DNA of 64,000 nucleotides, from assembly GCA_963674475.2 (NCBI GenBank), contig CAXXFQ010000024.1, positions 1-64,000 of the forward strand, read 5' to 3'. Positions 36,522 to 45,560 of the stretch are shown one piece after another. Numbering within the stretch: the first letter of the stretch is position 1; each line of letters opens with the position of its first letter. This DNA comes from CAXXFQ01 sp963674475. GTDB taxonomy: Bacteria > Planctomycetota > Planctomycetia > Pirellulales > Thermoguttaceae. Both the position numbers and the translations under genes were made by a program. The notes beneath the pieces were generated by a model that saw only the letters and a program-made list of their open reading frames with translations, ran no database searches and had not been told where the DNA came from.

Positions 36522-37835
36522 ATGACAGATTACCTCAACGGCCAACGGTTGACGATCGCACGACGACATGACGCGCGACGGATGGCCTACGTCAACGGCG
36601 GCCTCTGGTCGTTGGGCAACGGTCTGGCCAGTACCCTGTTGATCATCCATCTGGCGATCGACTTGAGCAGCGATCAATTGGGGATCGGGGTCGGCATGAT
36701 TCTGGCGGCGCCACATTGGTGTGGCGTCTTGCGCATGTTGGCTCCTGTGCTAATCGGCAAGATGGCCGATCGAAAACGGTTCTGCGTGGGCGCGTTTTTG
36801 CTGAGTGCGATGACGCTGCTTCTGCTTCTGATTGCCACCGCGCCGTCCGTTGCCCCGTCGGCTCAGTTTGCCCTTTGGTCGATGGTCGTCCTGTGGTGTC
36901 TTTACCACCTGTTCCAATATCTGGGCACGGTCGCCCTCTGGTCTTGGTTTGCCGATCTGGTCCCGCGACCGGTGCGAGGCCGGTTTATCGGGCGGCGCCA
37001 ACGGTGGTTGGTTCTCGGGCAAGCGATCGCCCTGATGGCGGCCGGCGGATTCCACTGGAAATGGACTAAAACGTTTCCCGATCTGCCCGACTGGTCCGGT
37101 TACGCGGCGACGGCCCTGATAGGAATCGGATTTTTCTTCCTGGCGATTCTTCCTCTGGTAAAAATTCCCCGGACACAAAACGCCCGGTCGCTTCGGCAAG
37201 ACGCACAGGTCTCCGCACTGCTCGGCCCGTTTCGAGATCGACTCTTTTTGCGTCTGGTCGGCTTCGGCTGCTGGTTTTCTTTTTTTAACGGGATCAGCCA
37301 ATCGGCCCACTACCTCTATCCGTCGACCGTTTTGGGAATCGGGCTGTTCGGCATGCTCGCCTTGAAGACGACCACCCGACTCGGCCAAGTCGTCGTCAGC
37401 CCTTGGGCGGGTCGACTGGTCGACCGGTTCGGTAACCGCAACGTCATGCTGTTGAGCCTGGCGCTGGTCTCGCAGGGCCCGTTGTTTTATTACCTGGCCA
37501 CGGTCGGCCCGTGGTGGTGGATTGTCGGGGCGTGGGTCTTTTGGATCGCCTACGCGGGGATGAACATCGGCCTGCCCGGATTGATGTTGAACCTTTCGCC
37601 GGAGAAAGCAAACAGCGCGTACATCGCGACCTATTTCACCGTGACCGGCCTTTGTTACGCGATCAGCACCACTTTAGGCGGCGTGCTCTACGACCGGTTT
37701 GGCGCGGGTGGTTTTTCGTGCGGCGCGTGGGGAACGGTAGGATATTATCCGGCGATTTTTCTTTTTAGCTGGGTAGCGCGAATGAGTGGAATGGCGGTGT
37801 TGTTAGGTCTGGTCAAAGAACCAAAAAGAAAATAA
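36522..37835 (+). CDS. MFS transporter
   Basis: 437-residue major facilitator superfamily protein with about 12 hydrophobic helices and a cytoplasmic turn between helices 2 and 3 (GKMADRKRF, the signature GxxxDRxxR loop), repeated after helix 8 (GRLVDRFGNRN). Substrate unknown. I chose the ATG at 36522 (TDYLNGQRL); the frame is open to a TTG at 36414 but its 36 codons look non-coding and no good ribosome site is visible at either start. The stop TAA (37833-37835) is followed immediately by repeat A3. Confidence 0.83.
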   Translation: MTDYLNGQRLTIARRHDARRMAYVNGGLWSLGNGLASTLLIIHLAIDLSSDQLGIGVGMILAAPHWCGVLRMLAPVLIGKMADRKRFCVGAFLLSAMTLLLLLIATAPSVAPSAQFALWSMVVLWCLYHLFQYLGTVALWSWFADLVPRPVRGRFIGRRQRWLVLGQAIALMAAGGFHWKWTKTFPDLPDWSGYAATALIGIGFFFLAILPLVKIPRTQNARSLRQDAQVSALLGPFRDRLFLRLVGFGCWFSFFNGISQSAHYLYPSTVLGIGLFGMLALKTTTRLGQVVVSPWAGRLVDRFGNRNVMLLSLALVSQGPLFYYLATVGPWWWIVGAWVFWIAYAGMNIGLPGLMLNLSPEKANSAYIATYFTVTGLCYAISTTLGGVLYDRFGAGGFSCGAWGTVGYYPAIFLFSWVARMSGMAVLLGLVKEPKRK

Positions 37836-37965
37836 AAAACAGAAGCAGAGGGATTGCGAAGCAAGCCCGTTCCAAAAAGTTTTTGAGGGGAGAGCATGAG
37901 AGGGGACAATTTTCAAAATGTCCCCTCTCATTTAAAAAAATAGGTGACGGCGCAGCCGTCACACC
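37836..37965 (+). repeat. repeat family A, copy 3 (3' end of MFS gene)
   Basis: The only full copy on the plus strand in gene sense. It starts at the first base after the MFS stop with a short A-rich leader (AAAACAGAAGCAGA), then H1 GGGATTGC/GCAAGCCC (one mismatch), the CCAAAAAGTTTTTG palindrome, H2 TGAGAGGGGAC/GTCCCCTCTCA and H3 GTGACGGC/GCCGTCAC. Orientation relative to its gene is the same as in A1 and A4. Confidence 0.85.
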
Positions 37966-38162
37966 TATTTCTCGGGATAATGGTCACTTCCCCCATTCTC
38001 ACCTACCATTTCGCGATAATCCAAAAACGTTGTTGAAAAAATTGACCGCGACGTCAAACGCCTGCCCAACCTTTTTCAAAGGATGAGGGCCTTCTCAAAG
38101 GCCATTCTTTGCCGCTGACGTCAAAAAACGTGTATTCTTTTTTAAATACGTCAAGAAAAGAA
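37966..38162. other. spacer between convergent repeat copies A3 and A4
   Basis: No gene. It has short inverted repeats such as GGCCTT/AAGGCC near 38090-38105, and is otherwise unremarkable. Confidence 0.45.
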
Positions 38163-38322
38163 GGAGCGACGGCTGGGGCCGTCGCCAGTGTTTATTTAAT
38201 GAGGGGGAAACATTTTGAAAATGGTTTCCCCTCATGCTCCCCTTCAAAAACTTTTTGGAGCGCGATTGCTTCGCAATCGCTCTTTTTTTATTCTCTTGTT
38301 TTTCTCTTTTCTCTTTCTGCGC
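38163..38322 (-). repeat. repeat family A, copy 4 (3' end of amidase gene)
   Basis: In amidase sense it starts directly after the TGA stop with a 43-base purine-rich leader, then H1 GCGATTGC/GCAATCGC, the CCAAAAAGTTTTTG palindrome, H2 TGAGGGGGAAAC/GTTTCCCCTCA and H3 GCGACGGC/GCCGTCGC. Compared with A1, both arms of H1, H2 and H3 changed together (G-C to C-G in H1, G-C to A-T in H2, T-A to C-G in H3), which indicates selection on base pairing. Confidence 0.87.
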
Positions 38323-39684
38323 TCAATACCCCTCCGGCACTGCCTCAAACCCCAAACAACCCTCGACCCACTGGGCCCATTCCAACACCCGTCGGTCGTT
38401 GTGATATCGGCCGACCAATTGGATCGAGATCGGCAGACCGTCTGAGCCGATCGCGCAGGGTAACGAGACCAGCGGCAACCCGGCGCAACTAAACGGCGCT
38501 TGGAACTCGGGCGTGCCGGTCGTTTCCAACGAGGCGGGCGCGGTCGTGTGGGCCGAGGGGACGAGGATCAAGTCGAACCGGTCGACCAGCGTGGCCATCC
38601 GGCGTCGGTAGGTGCGAAGCGATTGGAGCGCTGCCTCGAATTCGGTTGCCCGACAGCGCAGTCCCTCTTCGATCAGTCGGCCGATCAGTGGGCCGTAGGC
38701 GTCCGGGTTCTTTTCGAACGACTTCTGGTGGTAGGCGGCCACCTCGACCGACATGATCTTTCGGTGCATCGGCAAGATACGGGCGAAGTCGAGCCCCGGC
38801 CCGTCGTCCGGAGATAGATCGAACGGCTTGACGGTTGCCCCGGCGTCTCGGAGTCGTTCGACCGCGTTCAGGGTGGCGCGGCGTACGTCGGGCGAGGCGA
38901 TATCCAAAAAATAGCTTTGAAGCAGTCCGATTTGCGGCGGCCGTTCGAACGCGGCGGAGGTGGTCGTTTCGCTCGGGATCGCTTCACATTCGGGCGGATG
39001 GAAGACCCAATCGGTCGGCATCAACTCCAACAGCGTCCGCAGGTCGGCCACGCAGCGGGCCATCGGGCCGACGTGATCGAAATGGTAGCTGACCGGGACG
39101 ATCCCCTCGCGGCAGACCTGGCCGAAGGTCGGCTTGCAGGTCGCGATCCCGCAGAAGGCCGAAGGGCGAACCAGCGACCCGCCGGTTTGGGTTCCCAACG
39201 CGGCCGGGACCATTCCGGTGGCCACGGCGACGGCCGAGCCGCTGCTGGAACCGCCCGGCGTGTGGGCCGCGTTCCACGGGTTGCGCGACGGGGACGGGTC
39301 GAAACAGGCGAACTCGACGGTGACCGTCTTGCCGAGGACAATCGCTCCCGCGCGACGCAGCGCGGCGACGACCGGGGCGTCCGTTTCGGCCGGCGGGCCG
39401 TTTTCTCGTAAAGGGGAACCGGCGCGGGTCGGGAAACCGGCGACGTCGATGATATCTTTGACGCCGATCGGCACCCCGTGCAGTGGACCGCGAAAATTTC
39501 CATGATGGGCTTCGTCGTCGCATTGCCGGGCCGTTTCCAGGGCCGCTTCGGCGTCGACCTCGACCCACGCGCGAAGCGCTCCGTTATGGGCGTCGGTTTT
39601 TTTCAGACAACGTTCGACCAGGTCGACCGAACTCAACGATCGTTCGCGGATCGCAAGGGCCGCGTCGGTGAGGGTTGGGATCAA
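38323..39684 (-). CDS. amidase signature-family enzyme
   Basis: 453-residue amidase-signature serine hydrolase. The Ser-cisSer-Lys triad is visible: Lys in GVPIGVKDIID (about residue 76), the Gly/Ser-rich TPGGSSSGSAVAVA loop with the cis-Ser (about residue 150) and the nucleophile in GTQTGGSLVRP (about residue 174). It could act on a free amide or ester, or be GatA-like, but no gatB or gatC is adjacent and the C-terminus differs, so I do not name it. The start is TTG at 39684 behind GAGG. It follows nnrE by 56 bases on the same strand, a probable operon. Its stop borders repeat A4. Confidence 0.88.
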   Translation of the reverse strand: MIPTLTDAALAIRERSLSSVDLVERCLKKTDAHNGALRAWVEVDAEAALETARQCDDEAHHGNFRGPLHGVPIGVKDIIDVAGFPTRAGSPLRENGPPAETDAPVVAALRRAGAIVLGKTVTVEFACFDPSPSRNPWNAAHTPGGSSSGSAVAVATGMVPAALGTQTGGSLVRPSAFCGIATCKPTFGQVCREGIVPVSYHFDHVGPMARCVADLRTLLELMPTDWVFHPPECEAIPSETTTSAAFERPPQIGLLQSYFLDIASPDVRRATLNAVERLRDAGATVKPFDLSPDDGPGLDFARILPMHRKIMSVEVAAYHQKSFEKNPDAYGPLIGRLIEEGLRCRATEFEAALQSLRTYRRRMATLVDRFDLILVPSAHTTAPASLETTGTPEFQAPFSCAGLPLVSLPCAIGSDGLPISIQLVGRYHNDRRVLEWAQWVEGCLGFEAVPEGY

Positions 39685-39740
39685 GGCTCTTTTTCCTCAA
39701 CGGGTTGAAGGTTTTGAACGGGAAAGGGGGGGCCGTTTTT

Positions 39741-40424
39741 CTAGGCGTCGGCGTTTGATGGGGACGCCATCTGTTCCAAAAGTTTTCGGGGCGCGCCGAT
39801 ATCGCAGACGTGTAATTGGCCGACAAACGGTTGGGCCTCCGGTTGGAAAAAGCCCGGTTTGGCCGCGGCGAAGGTGCAGGTATGGTCGGCCCGGAACGTG
39901 GGGGTGGCTGGCGCGCCGGTGTCGCAGTCGAGGCCGCTGGGCAGGTCAACCGCCAGTCGGGGCAAGTCGGCGGTGTTGAACGCCTCGATCACCGTGTCAA
40001 ACGGCGGACGTGGTTGGCCAACGGCGCCGGTTCCCAAGAGGGCGTCGACCAGCCATCCGGCCCCGTCGAGGTGGTCTTCGAGACGGGTTGGACGAACGAC
40101 TATGGGGACGTCGGTCTTTTGAAGAATTTGGAAATTGGCCGCCGCGTCGCCGGTCAGCTCGTCGGGATCGGCCCAGAGCAGGACGCGTGCCGAGAACCCG
40201 CGTAGGTCGAGGTGGCGTGCCAAGACGAACCCGTCGCCCGCGTTGTTCCCCTTGCCGCAGGCGATCACGACCGTGCCACGGATCTCTTGCGAGGTCAAGA
40301 AGTCGGCCAGCCCCCGTCCGGCGTTCTCCATCAGGACCAACCCGGTCATCCCGAATTGCTCGATCGCCAGGTGGTCGAGCCGCCGAACTTGGTTGCGTGA
40401 GAGGATTAACGTATTTTGATCCAT
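39741..40424 (-). CDS. nnrE: NAD(P)H-hydrate epimerase (YjeF N-terminal domain)
   Basis: 227-residue epimerase that interconverts R and S forms of damaged hydrated NAD(P)H for repair. The Rossmann-like YjeF_N domain has LENAGRGLADF, the phosphate loop GKGNNAGDGFVLARHL, WLVDALLGTG and AVDLPSGLDCDTG with the catalytic Asp. The dehydratase domain, fused in E. coli, is absent here. Start is the ATG at 40424 with AAGGA 8 bases upstream; a start at 40508 would add 28 residues. The upstream divergent gene is a secreted peptidase; downstream is the amidase. Confidence 0.93.
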   Translation of the reverse strand: MDQNTLILSRNQVRRLDHLAIEQFGMTGLVLMENAGRGLADFLTSQEIRGTVVIACGKGNNAGDGFVLARHLDLRGFSARVLLWADPDELTGDAAANFQILQKTDVPIVVRPTRLEDHLDGAGWLVDALLGTGAVGQPRPPFDTVIEAFNTADLPRLAVDLPSGLDCDTGAPATPTFRADHTCTFAAAKPGFFQPEAQPFVGQLHVCDIGAPRKLLEQMASPSNADA

Positions 40425-40606
40425 GTCCGGTTCCTTCTGTCGGTTATGGTTTCGCTCCGGCGTTTGCTTGGCCGGCCGCCAGATGGCCGGAGAGAATTTC
40501 TCGTTCAATCGAATCGTGGGTATAATATAGGAATATCTGCCGCAAAAATGAACCCTTTGGATTGAGTGGATTTTTGTCCCGGAAAACTTTTTTTAATTCG
40601 ATTGTC

Positions 40607-42604
40607 ATGACCGATTGCCGATTTCGACTCTGGTTGCCCGTGTTGCTTGCGGCTCTTTTGGTCGCAGAGAGTCCGGCCGAGACGATTGTCTTTGTCAATC
40701 GGACGGCCCGGTCGGTCCTTTTTGGTATCGGCAAACCGGGCCAGGCGGGCCAGGCGGACAAGTCGAACAAGGCGGGCCAGGCGGACAAGTCGAACAAGGC
40801 GGGCCAACCCGGTCAGACGGAACAAGGGTATCGGATCGCGTCGGGCGATCTTTTGCCAATTCCGGTGGTCGAGCCGCAAACGGTTCGTTTTATTTCCGGC
40901 GATCAGCCCCAACTTTACCAAGTCCGGCCGAACGAGATCTACGATTTCATCGAGCCGACTTCAAAAGAGGGTTCCAGTGGTACGGTGACGCAAACGGCCG
41001 GGGTACGACTGATCCATCGGCCGTTGAGCCCGGATGCCGACGGGCCGATTCCGGTCGTTGATTCCGAGGGGTCGGTTCTCTCGCCCAGCCGAGAATCGCT
41101 GGAGCGGATCGGCGTTTTGCCGGTGATGATCTTGGTCGACGACGACGAACCGGCCCGGCGCGAGATCTGGGAACGTCGGCTTCGCGAGCGGGTCGCCGAG
41201 GCATCGACCATCTTTGAACATCACGCCCGGGTTCGCCTCGAGGTGGTCGGCGTCGGGACGTGGGATTCGGACGACCAGGTGCATGCGTTCGGCAAGTCGC
41301 TAAGGGAGTTCGAACGCGAAGTGCCTTGCCGAGCCCCGGCGGCGGTGATGATCGGTTTTACGAGTCAATATCGGTTTCCCAAAAAGGGAGATGCCCATCT
41401 GGGCGGCACGCGCGGTCCGTTCACCTCGCATATCCTCATCCGCGAATGGTCGAACCATATCAGCAAGGCGGAGCGGCTGGAGGTTTTGGTCCACGAACTG
41501 GGCCATCTCTTCGGCGCGGCCCATTCGGCCGAAGGGGGCTCGGTCATGCGGCCGTCGATCGGCGACCGCCGTTCGAACAGTCGTGCGTTCCGGATCGGCT
41601 TCGACCCGCTCAACACGATGATCCTCTCGCTGTTTTGCCAAGAGCTGGTTGCCCGTGGTGCCAAGAGTTTTCGCCATTTTACGCCCGAGTGTCGGCAGCG
41701 GTTGGGTCTGCTTTACGCCGAGTTGGGCCGCCGTTCGCCCGGGGACGACAGTTCGCAGATTTTGGCGGCGCGGGTGCGACGCGGTTCGGGTTCGAAATTA
41801 TCGAAGCGGGAAGAGCAACGACTGATTGCGACCCGTCTGGTCCTTCGATCGATCCAGGCGGCTGCCCGGTCCGATCAACGTCGAGAGGCCGATCGTAGAC
41901 GGGATTTTTTTCCGAAGCGAATCGAGACGGCTGCCCGGGCGAGCGACGAGGAGACCGATTTTAAACCGGCCGATTCGACCGACGATTGTCGGGTGACCGA
42001 CGGCGACCGATTGGCCGATGGCGATCGGTTAACCGGCCTTTATGGACGCGCGGCGGCCACGGCGGTCGAAGGGCTTCCTCGGACGGTTGGGGTGCCGGCG
42101 TTCCTGTTGGGACTGGGGATCGCCTTGGATGACTCGGACTCGCTCGAAAAACATCCGGTGTTAAAAGAGCTTCTCGACCGATTGAAAAGGGAGCCTGGCG
42201 CCGATTCGGCTTCCGACCGCTCGGCCGGACCGACGATCTTTCATCGCGGGGAGTCAGCCTGTGATTTCGGTTTGGCCGTGGCCTGGACGGTGGCCGGAGG
42301 AGCGGGGAACCAGAGTCCGGCTGTCTTGCTGGCGACCCTTGATCGGGTTCGACAACAGACGAACGGTCGGGCGCTTGATCCGGTCGCCGCGCTCAGTGGT
42401 GCGTTTTTCGCCCGTTACCTGTTGAAAAGCCCCGACGCGATTGCCACGGTTGCTCATCGGTTTTCTCCGGCGGCGGTCGTTCCCCGGCAGTCTGATTTTC
42501 AAGCCGCGCTGAAGGCGGCCCGGGTCGACTCGTCCGACTCGAGCGAGCTTTTTCTTCGTGTCCTTCTGACCTTGCCCTTTTACGAAGCAACCCAAAAACG
42601 TTGA
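40607..42604 (+). CDS. secreted zinc metalloprotease (metzincin type)
   Basis: 665 residues with a Sec signal (MTDCRFRLWLPVLLAALLVAESPAE, in two pieces of less than 20 here). The zinc-binding metzincin motif HELGHLFGAAHS is at about residues 304-315, and an HSAEGG...MRPS segment just after provides a candidate Met-turn. Residues about 45-65 contain a perfect nonapeptide tandem (AGQADKSNK twice) encoded by a 27-bp repeat. The C-terminal 250 residues are Arg/Asp-rich and of no recognised fold. The ATG at 40607 is chosen because it begins the signal; a TTG at 40562 is in frame. It lies alone; substrate unknown. Confidence 0.8.
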   Translation: MTDCRFRLWLPVLLAALLVAESPAETIVFVNRTARSVLFGIGKPGQAGQADKSNKAGQADKSNKAGQPGQTEQGYRIASGDLLPIPVVEPQTVRFISGDQPQLYQVRPNEIYDFIEPTSKEGSSGTVTQTAGVRLIHRPLSPDADGPIPVVDSEGSVLSPSRESLERIGVLPVMILVDDDEPARREIWERRLRERVAEASTIFEHHARVRLEVVGVGTWDSDDQVHAFGKSLREFEREVPCRAPAAVMIGFTSQYRFPKKGDAHLGGTRGPFTSHILIREWSNHISKAERLEVLVHELGHLFGAAHSAEGGSVMRPSIGDRRSNSRAFRIGFDPLNTMILSLFCQELVARGAKSFRHFTPECRQRLGLLYAELGRRSPGDDSSQILAARVRRGSGSKLSKREEQRLIATRLVLRSIQAAARSDQRREADRRRDFFPKRIETAARASDEETDFKPADSTDDCRVTDGDRLADGDRLTGLYGRAAATAVEGLPRTVGVPAFLLGLGIALDDSDSLEKHPVLKELLDRLKREPGADSASDRSAGPTIFHRGESACDFGLAVAWTVAGGAGNQSPAVLLATLDRVRQQTNGRALDPVAALSGAFFARYLLKSPDAIATVAHRFSPAAVVPRQSDFQAALKAARVDSSDSSELFLRVLLTLPFYEATQKR

Positions 42605-42627
42605 TTCGTTCTTGGCCGAAGGGTCCT

Positions 42628-45129
42628 CTAGTTGGACTGGTTCTTCTTTTTTTCTGACGGTCGGTTGTCCTCTCGATCCAAAAAACCGTAGCCGGACTGG
42701 TCGGGGTCGGAAAGGGGCAGGAAATAGGCCCAGTCGGCCGCCTCGTAAAGAACCACCTCGTTGATCTCGTCTTCCAGTGAGAGGAGGTACCGAATCATTC
42801 GCTCGCGGTCGGGGCGGCCTTTGGGGTTGCGCAGCGACGCCTGCGCTTCGAAGAAGAACGAACGGGGGCCGCGGAAGCTGGAGCCATGGTTGTCGGCCAG
42901 GTCCTTCAGGCAATCGTCGACGAACCGTTCGAACGGGGCCTGATCGACCAGGCAGCGGATGCCGAAGACGACCGGTTCCGTGCGCAGGCCGGTCAGGTCG
43001 ACCAGGGCCATCCCCTCGCCGATCGTGGGAATGTGGTTGATCGTCGAGAACAGGTTGCGAAAATAGGACTTGCCGTAAACGGTGCCATCGGGTCGGGGCA
43101 TTGATTCCACGGCGGCGCGGATCGACTGGTAGGCCGCCTCACGCGGTGGGAGGACGATCCGTATCCGAGTGGTCGGGAAGGCCGTTTCGAGTTCTTCCAA
43201 AAGGGTCCGGACGCCGCGGGCCACTTCGCGGTTGCGGACGTAACGCCATCGGTACGGGCTCTCGGCCGATTGACACTCCCCTTTCCACTCGTCGGGAGTC
43301 AAACAGGTCAGCCGCTGGACCTTTTCCGGATCGGAGGCCCATGATTTTAGTTGCCGATCGTCGGCGCCTGCGCGGGGGAGATAACCCAGGTCGATCCGGT
43401 TGATCAGTGCCGTGTGCGAGCGGGTGTTGATCATCAGCTCGTCGACCGCCGGGTATTTCAAGAGGGTTTTCATTTCAGCGATCACGTTCGCCCGCATCGC
43501 CGGTTGATTGAGGTCCATCATCTCGACCGACCAGGGCTGGCCCCGGTTGATTACCAGTCGGTTTTTGCGCAACGGGAGTCGGTCGGGGCCGTCGGCCAGG
43601 AATTTTCGGCTGCTTTCGGCCGCTTTGAACTCGGAGTGGTATTTGCCGTTCGGGGTGATTCCGGCGGCGCGGGTACGGGTGTGCCGGTCGGGGGAACCCT
43701 CGAGGACCCAATAAACGTTGGTGTGGCCCAGCCGGTTGCCCGCTTTGGCGCGAAGGGTGATTTTTTGTTTGGTGGGGATCTCCAGCGCCGCTTCGGTGTC
43801 GGTCGGGTTGGAGAGGATCAGGTAACGATATCGATCGGGGATCGAGAGATTTTTGATCCGGACGGTATCCGACGAGGCCTGCTCGACCGTGTACCCGGTC
43901 ACGACATGAACCTGCGACTGAACCTTTTCCTGGATCTCTTTGTACGGGCGCAGTAGGAACTGGCCGTCCGGCTGTCGCTGCAGCACAAACGCCTCCTCTT
44001 GCAGGGGCGGGAAGTCGGTCGCCGTGATCCGCAAGTTGTCGCCGTGGGTTTGGAACCGCTTGACGAATTCGGCCGCGCCGGAGACATTCTCGATTTCGAT
44101 CGTGTCGAGCTGCCCGCGTTCGGCGTGTCCCATTTGTTTCAAGACGGTACGGTAATGGGCGAAGCAGACCTTTTCCGGATGGTAGTTGATTACCGGGGTG
44201 GCCATTGGCAAAAATTCCCAGAGATGTCGACCGTCGGCGTCGAAGGCGGGGATTTCATAGTACTTCGTCAACGCCGCCTCGAACGGACGGAAGCTGACGG
44301 TCAGTTTGATATCGTGGTCCGCCGCGCTTTGGCAGAGCATCGGGCCGAACTGGGGCATCAGCCGCGCGGCTGTGAGTTGCCGGACCCAGCCCCAGGAGGT
44401 GACTCCCCACGTTTTTTGGGGTTTCGCGTTTTCGGTAAACGCCTTTTGGAGCGAACGGCTCTCGACGATCGCCTGGGCCTGCCGTTGATAACGCTGCCAG
44501 TCTTCCGGGGCGTAGTTCGCCGGGTCGACCGCATACGGGAACGGGCTCAACCAGACGATCAATCGCGAGACCCCGTGGGCCTGGAGACGGCGGAAGTACT
44601 GGTCGAAGCCGGTTTTCGTGATCGGTCGCCATCGGTTTTGGTTCGCGTCCCAGAAGATTCGGATCAGATCGTCGCCGAAGTCGGCCACATACGAGATTGG
44701 ACGCGCGGGCGGCGCGGGGCGAAGCGCGATGGTCTGCGTCTGGATCGCCTGATCGGCCCGGTGGAGCGTGATTTTCAGGTCGAGCGGGGCGGCCGGTTTT
44801 TTCGGATCTTGCGCCCGGGCGTCGACGTGAAGCTTCCCGTCGCGGGAAACCCGGATCGACAGCCCGTCGATCTTCAGCCCGCGTTCGTTGTCGAACGATT
44901 CGGCTTCGCCCGGGCTGGAAAGGGTCAGTGTTTCGCCCGGTTTCAGGGCCCGATGCAAAATCGGCCATGCTCGAACGTCGCCGCGAAGATAGCTAAACGG
45001 GACTTCGGGGTTTCGCTCCGAAAGGCCGTTTTCTGGTGTCTCGGCTCGCCCCAGCGAGGTCAACGTCATGACCGATAGCAGAGACAAGAGGACTGAACGA
45101 AGAAGGGGACGCGACGGGGCGATTTTCAC
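42628..45129 (-). CDS. large secreted glycosidase-like protein of unknown family
   Basis: 833 residues. The GTG at 45129 starts a clear signal peptide (MKIAPSRPLLRSVLLSLLS, then ending at SLGRA) and sits 9 bases after AAGGA; an ATG at 45171 in frame would give a 14-residue hydrophilic head, so GTG is preferred. A beta-sandwich-like N-terminal region (residues 30-160) is followed by a region resembling a TIM barrel (WLSPFPYAVDPANYAP, then KTWGVTSWGWVRQL, LTVSFRPFEAAL, DTIEIENVSGAAEFV), a beta domain and a second barrel-like segment near residues 560-740. I recognise neither a GH family nor catalytic residues. Convergent with the metalloprotease gene, 23 bases away. Confidence 0.72.
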   Translation of the reverse strand: MKIAPSRPLLRSVLLSLLSVMTLTSLGRAETPENGLSERNPEVPFSYLRGDVRAWPILHRALKPGETLTLSSPGEAESFDNERGLKIDGLSIRVSRDGKLHVDARAQDPKKPAAPLDLKITLHRADQAIQTQTIALRPAPPARPISYVADFGDDLIRIFWDANQNRWRPITKTGFDQYFRRLQAHGVSRLIVWLSPFPYAVDPANYAPEDWQRYQRQAQAIVESRSLQKAFTENAKPQKTWGVTSWGWVRQLTAARLMPQFGPMLCQSAADHDIKLTVSFRPFEAALTKYYEIPAFDADGRHLWEFLPMATPVINYHPEKVCFAHYRTVLKQMGHAERGQLDTIEIENVSGAAEFVKRFQTHGDNLRITATDFPPLQEEAFVLQRQPDGQFLLRPYKEIQEKVQSQVHVVTGYTVEQASSDTVRIKNLSIPDRYRYLILSNPTDTEAALEIPTKQKITLRAKAGNRLGHTNVYWVLEGSPDRHTRTRAAGITPNGKYHSEFKAAESSRKFLADGPDRLPLRKNRLVINRGQPWSVEMMDLNQPAMRANVIAEMKTLLKYPAVDELMINTRSHTALINRIDLGYLPRAGADDRQLKSWASDPEKVQRLTCLTPDEWKGECQSAESPYRWRYVRNREVARGVRTLLEELETAFPTTRIRIVLPPREAAYQSIRAAVESMPRPDGTVYGKSYFRNLFSTINHIPTIGEGMALVDLTGLRTEPVVFGIRCLVDQAPFERFVDDCLKDLADNHGSSFRGPRSFFFEAQASLRNPKGRPDRERMIRYLLSLEDEINEVVLYEAADWAYFLPLSDPDQSGYGFLDREDNRPSEKKKNQSN

Positions 45130-45560
45130 GGGGTCGTTCCTTGGGCAGGGTCGTAGAAGGTCAGGGTGCATCTTTCGTCTAGCTTATCGACGAACGAGCC
45201 GGAGTGTCAATTTGTCAATTATTGCCATGAAACCATTTTTTGGCAAAAACCTTCTTTCCTTAAAGAAAATGGAAAAGAGTGACGGGTTTTTTGCCCAGGG
45301 AGCTGTGAAAAAGTTCCCGAAAAGGCACTTTTTTCGGCGGGACGGGGGATTGGATTGTTTTCACGACCGAAGAGGGGCGATATAATGAATTCTCATATTG
45401 AGTGGTCGATTGACGATTTGGATATGCGTCGAAGAACCACGGAACTCCAGCGCCGGTGGGGCGCCGGGTCGCGTTTTTCCTTTTGTGAAGAAAATTGCTC
45501 GGCCCGCCTGCCGCCCGCCTTTGTGGAAATTGCAGCACCCCTTTGTGGAGGATCTCTCGC
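45130..45560. other. intergenic region with promoter-like sequence
   Basis: No convincing gene. A perfect TATAAT (45381-45386) with TTTTCA (45358-45363) 17 bases before it may start transcription of the propeller gene at 45561. A/T-rich around 45210-45340. Confidence 0.4.
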
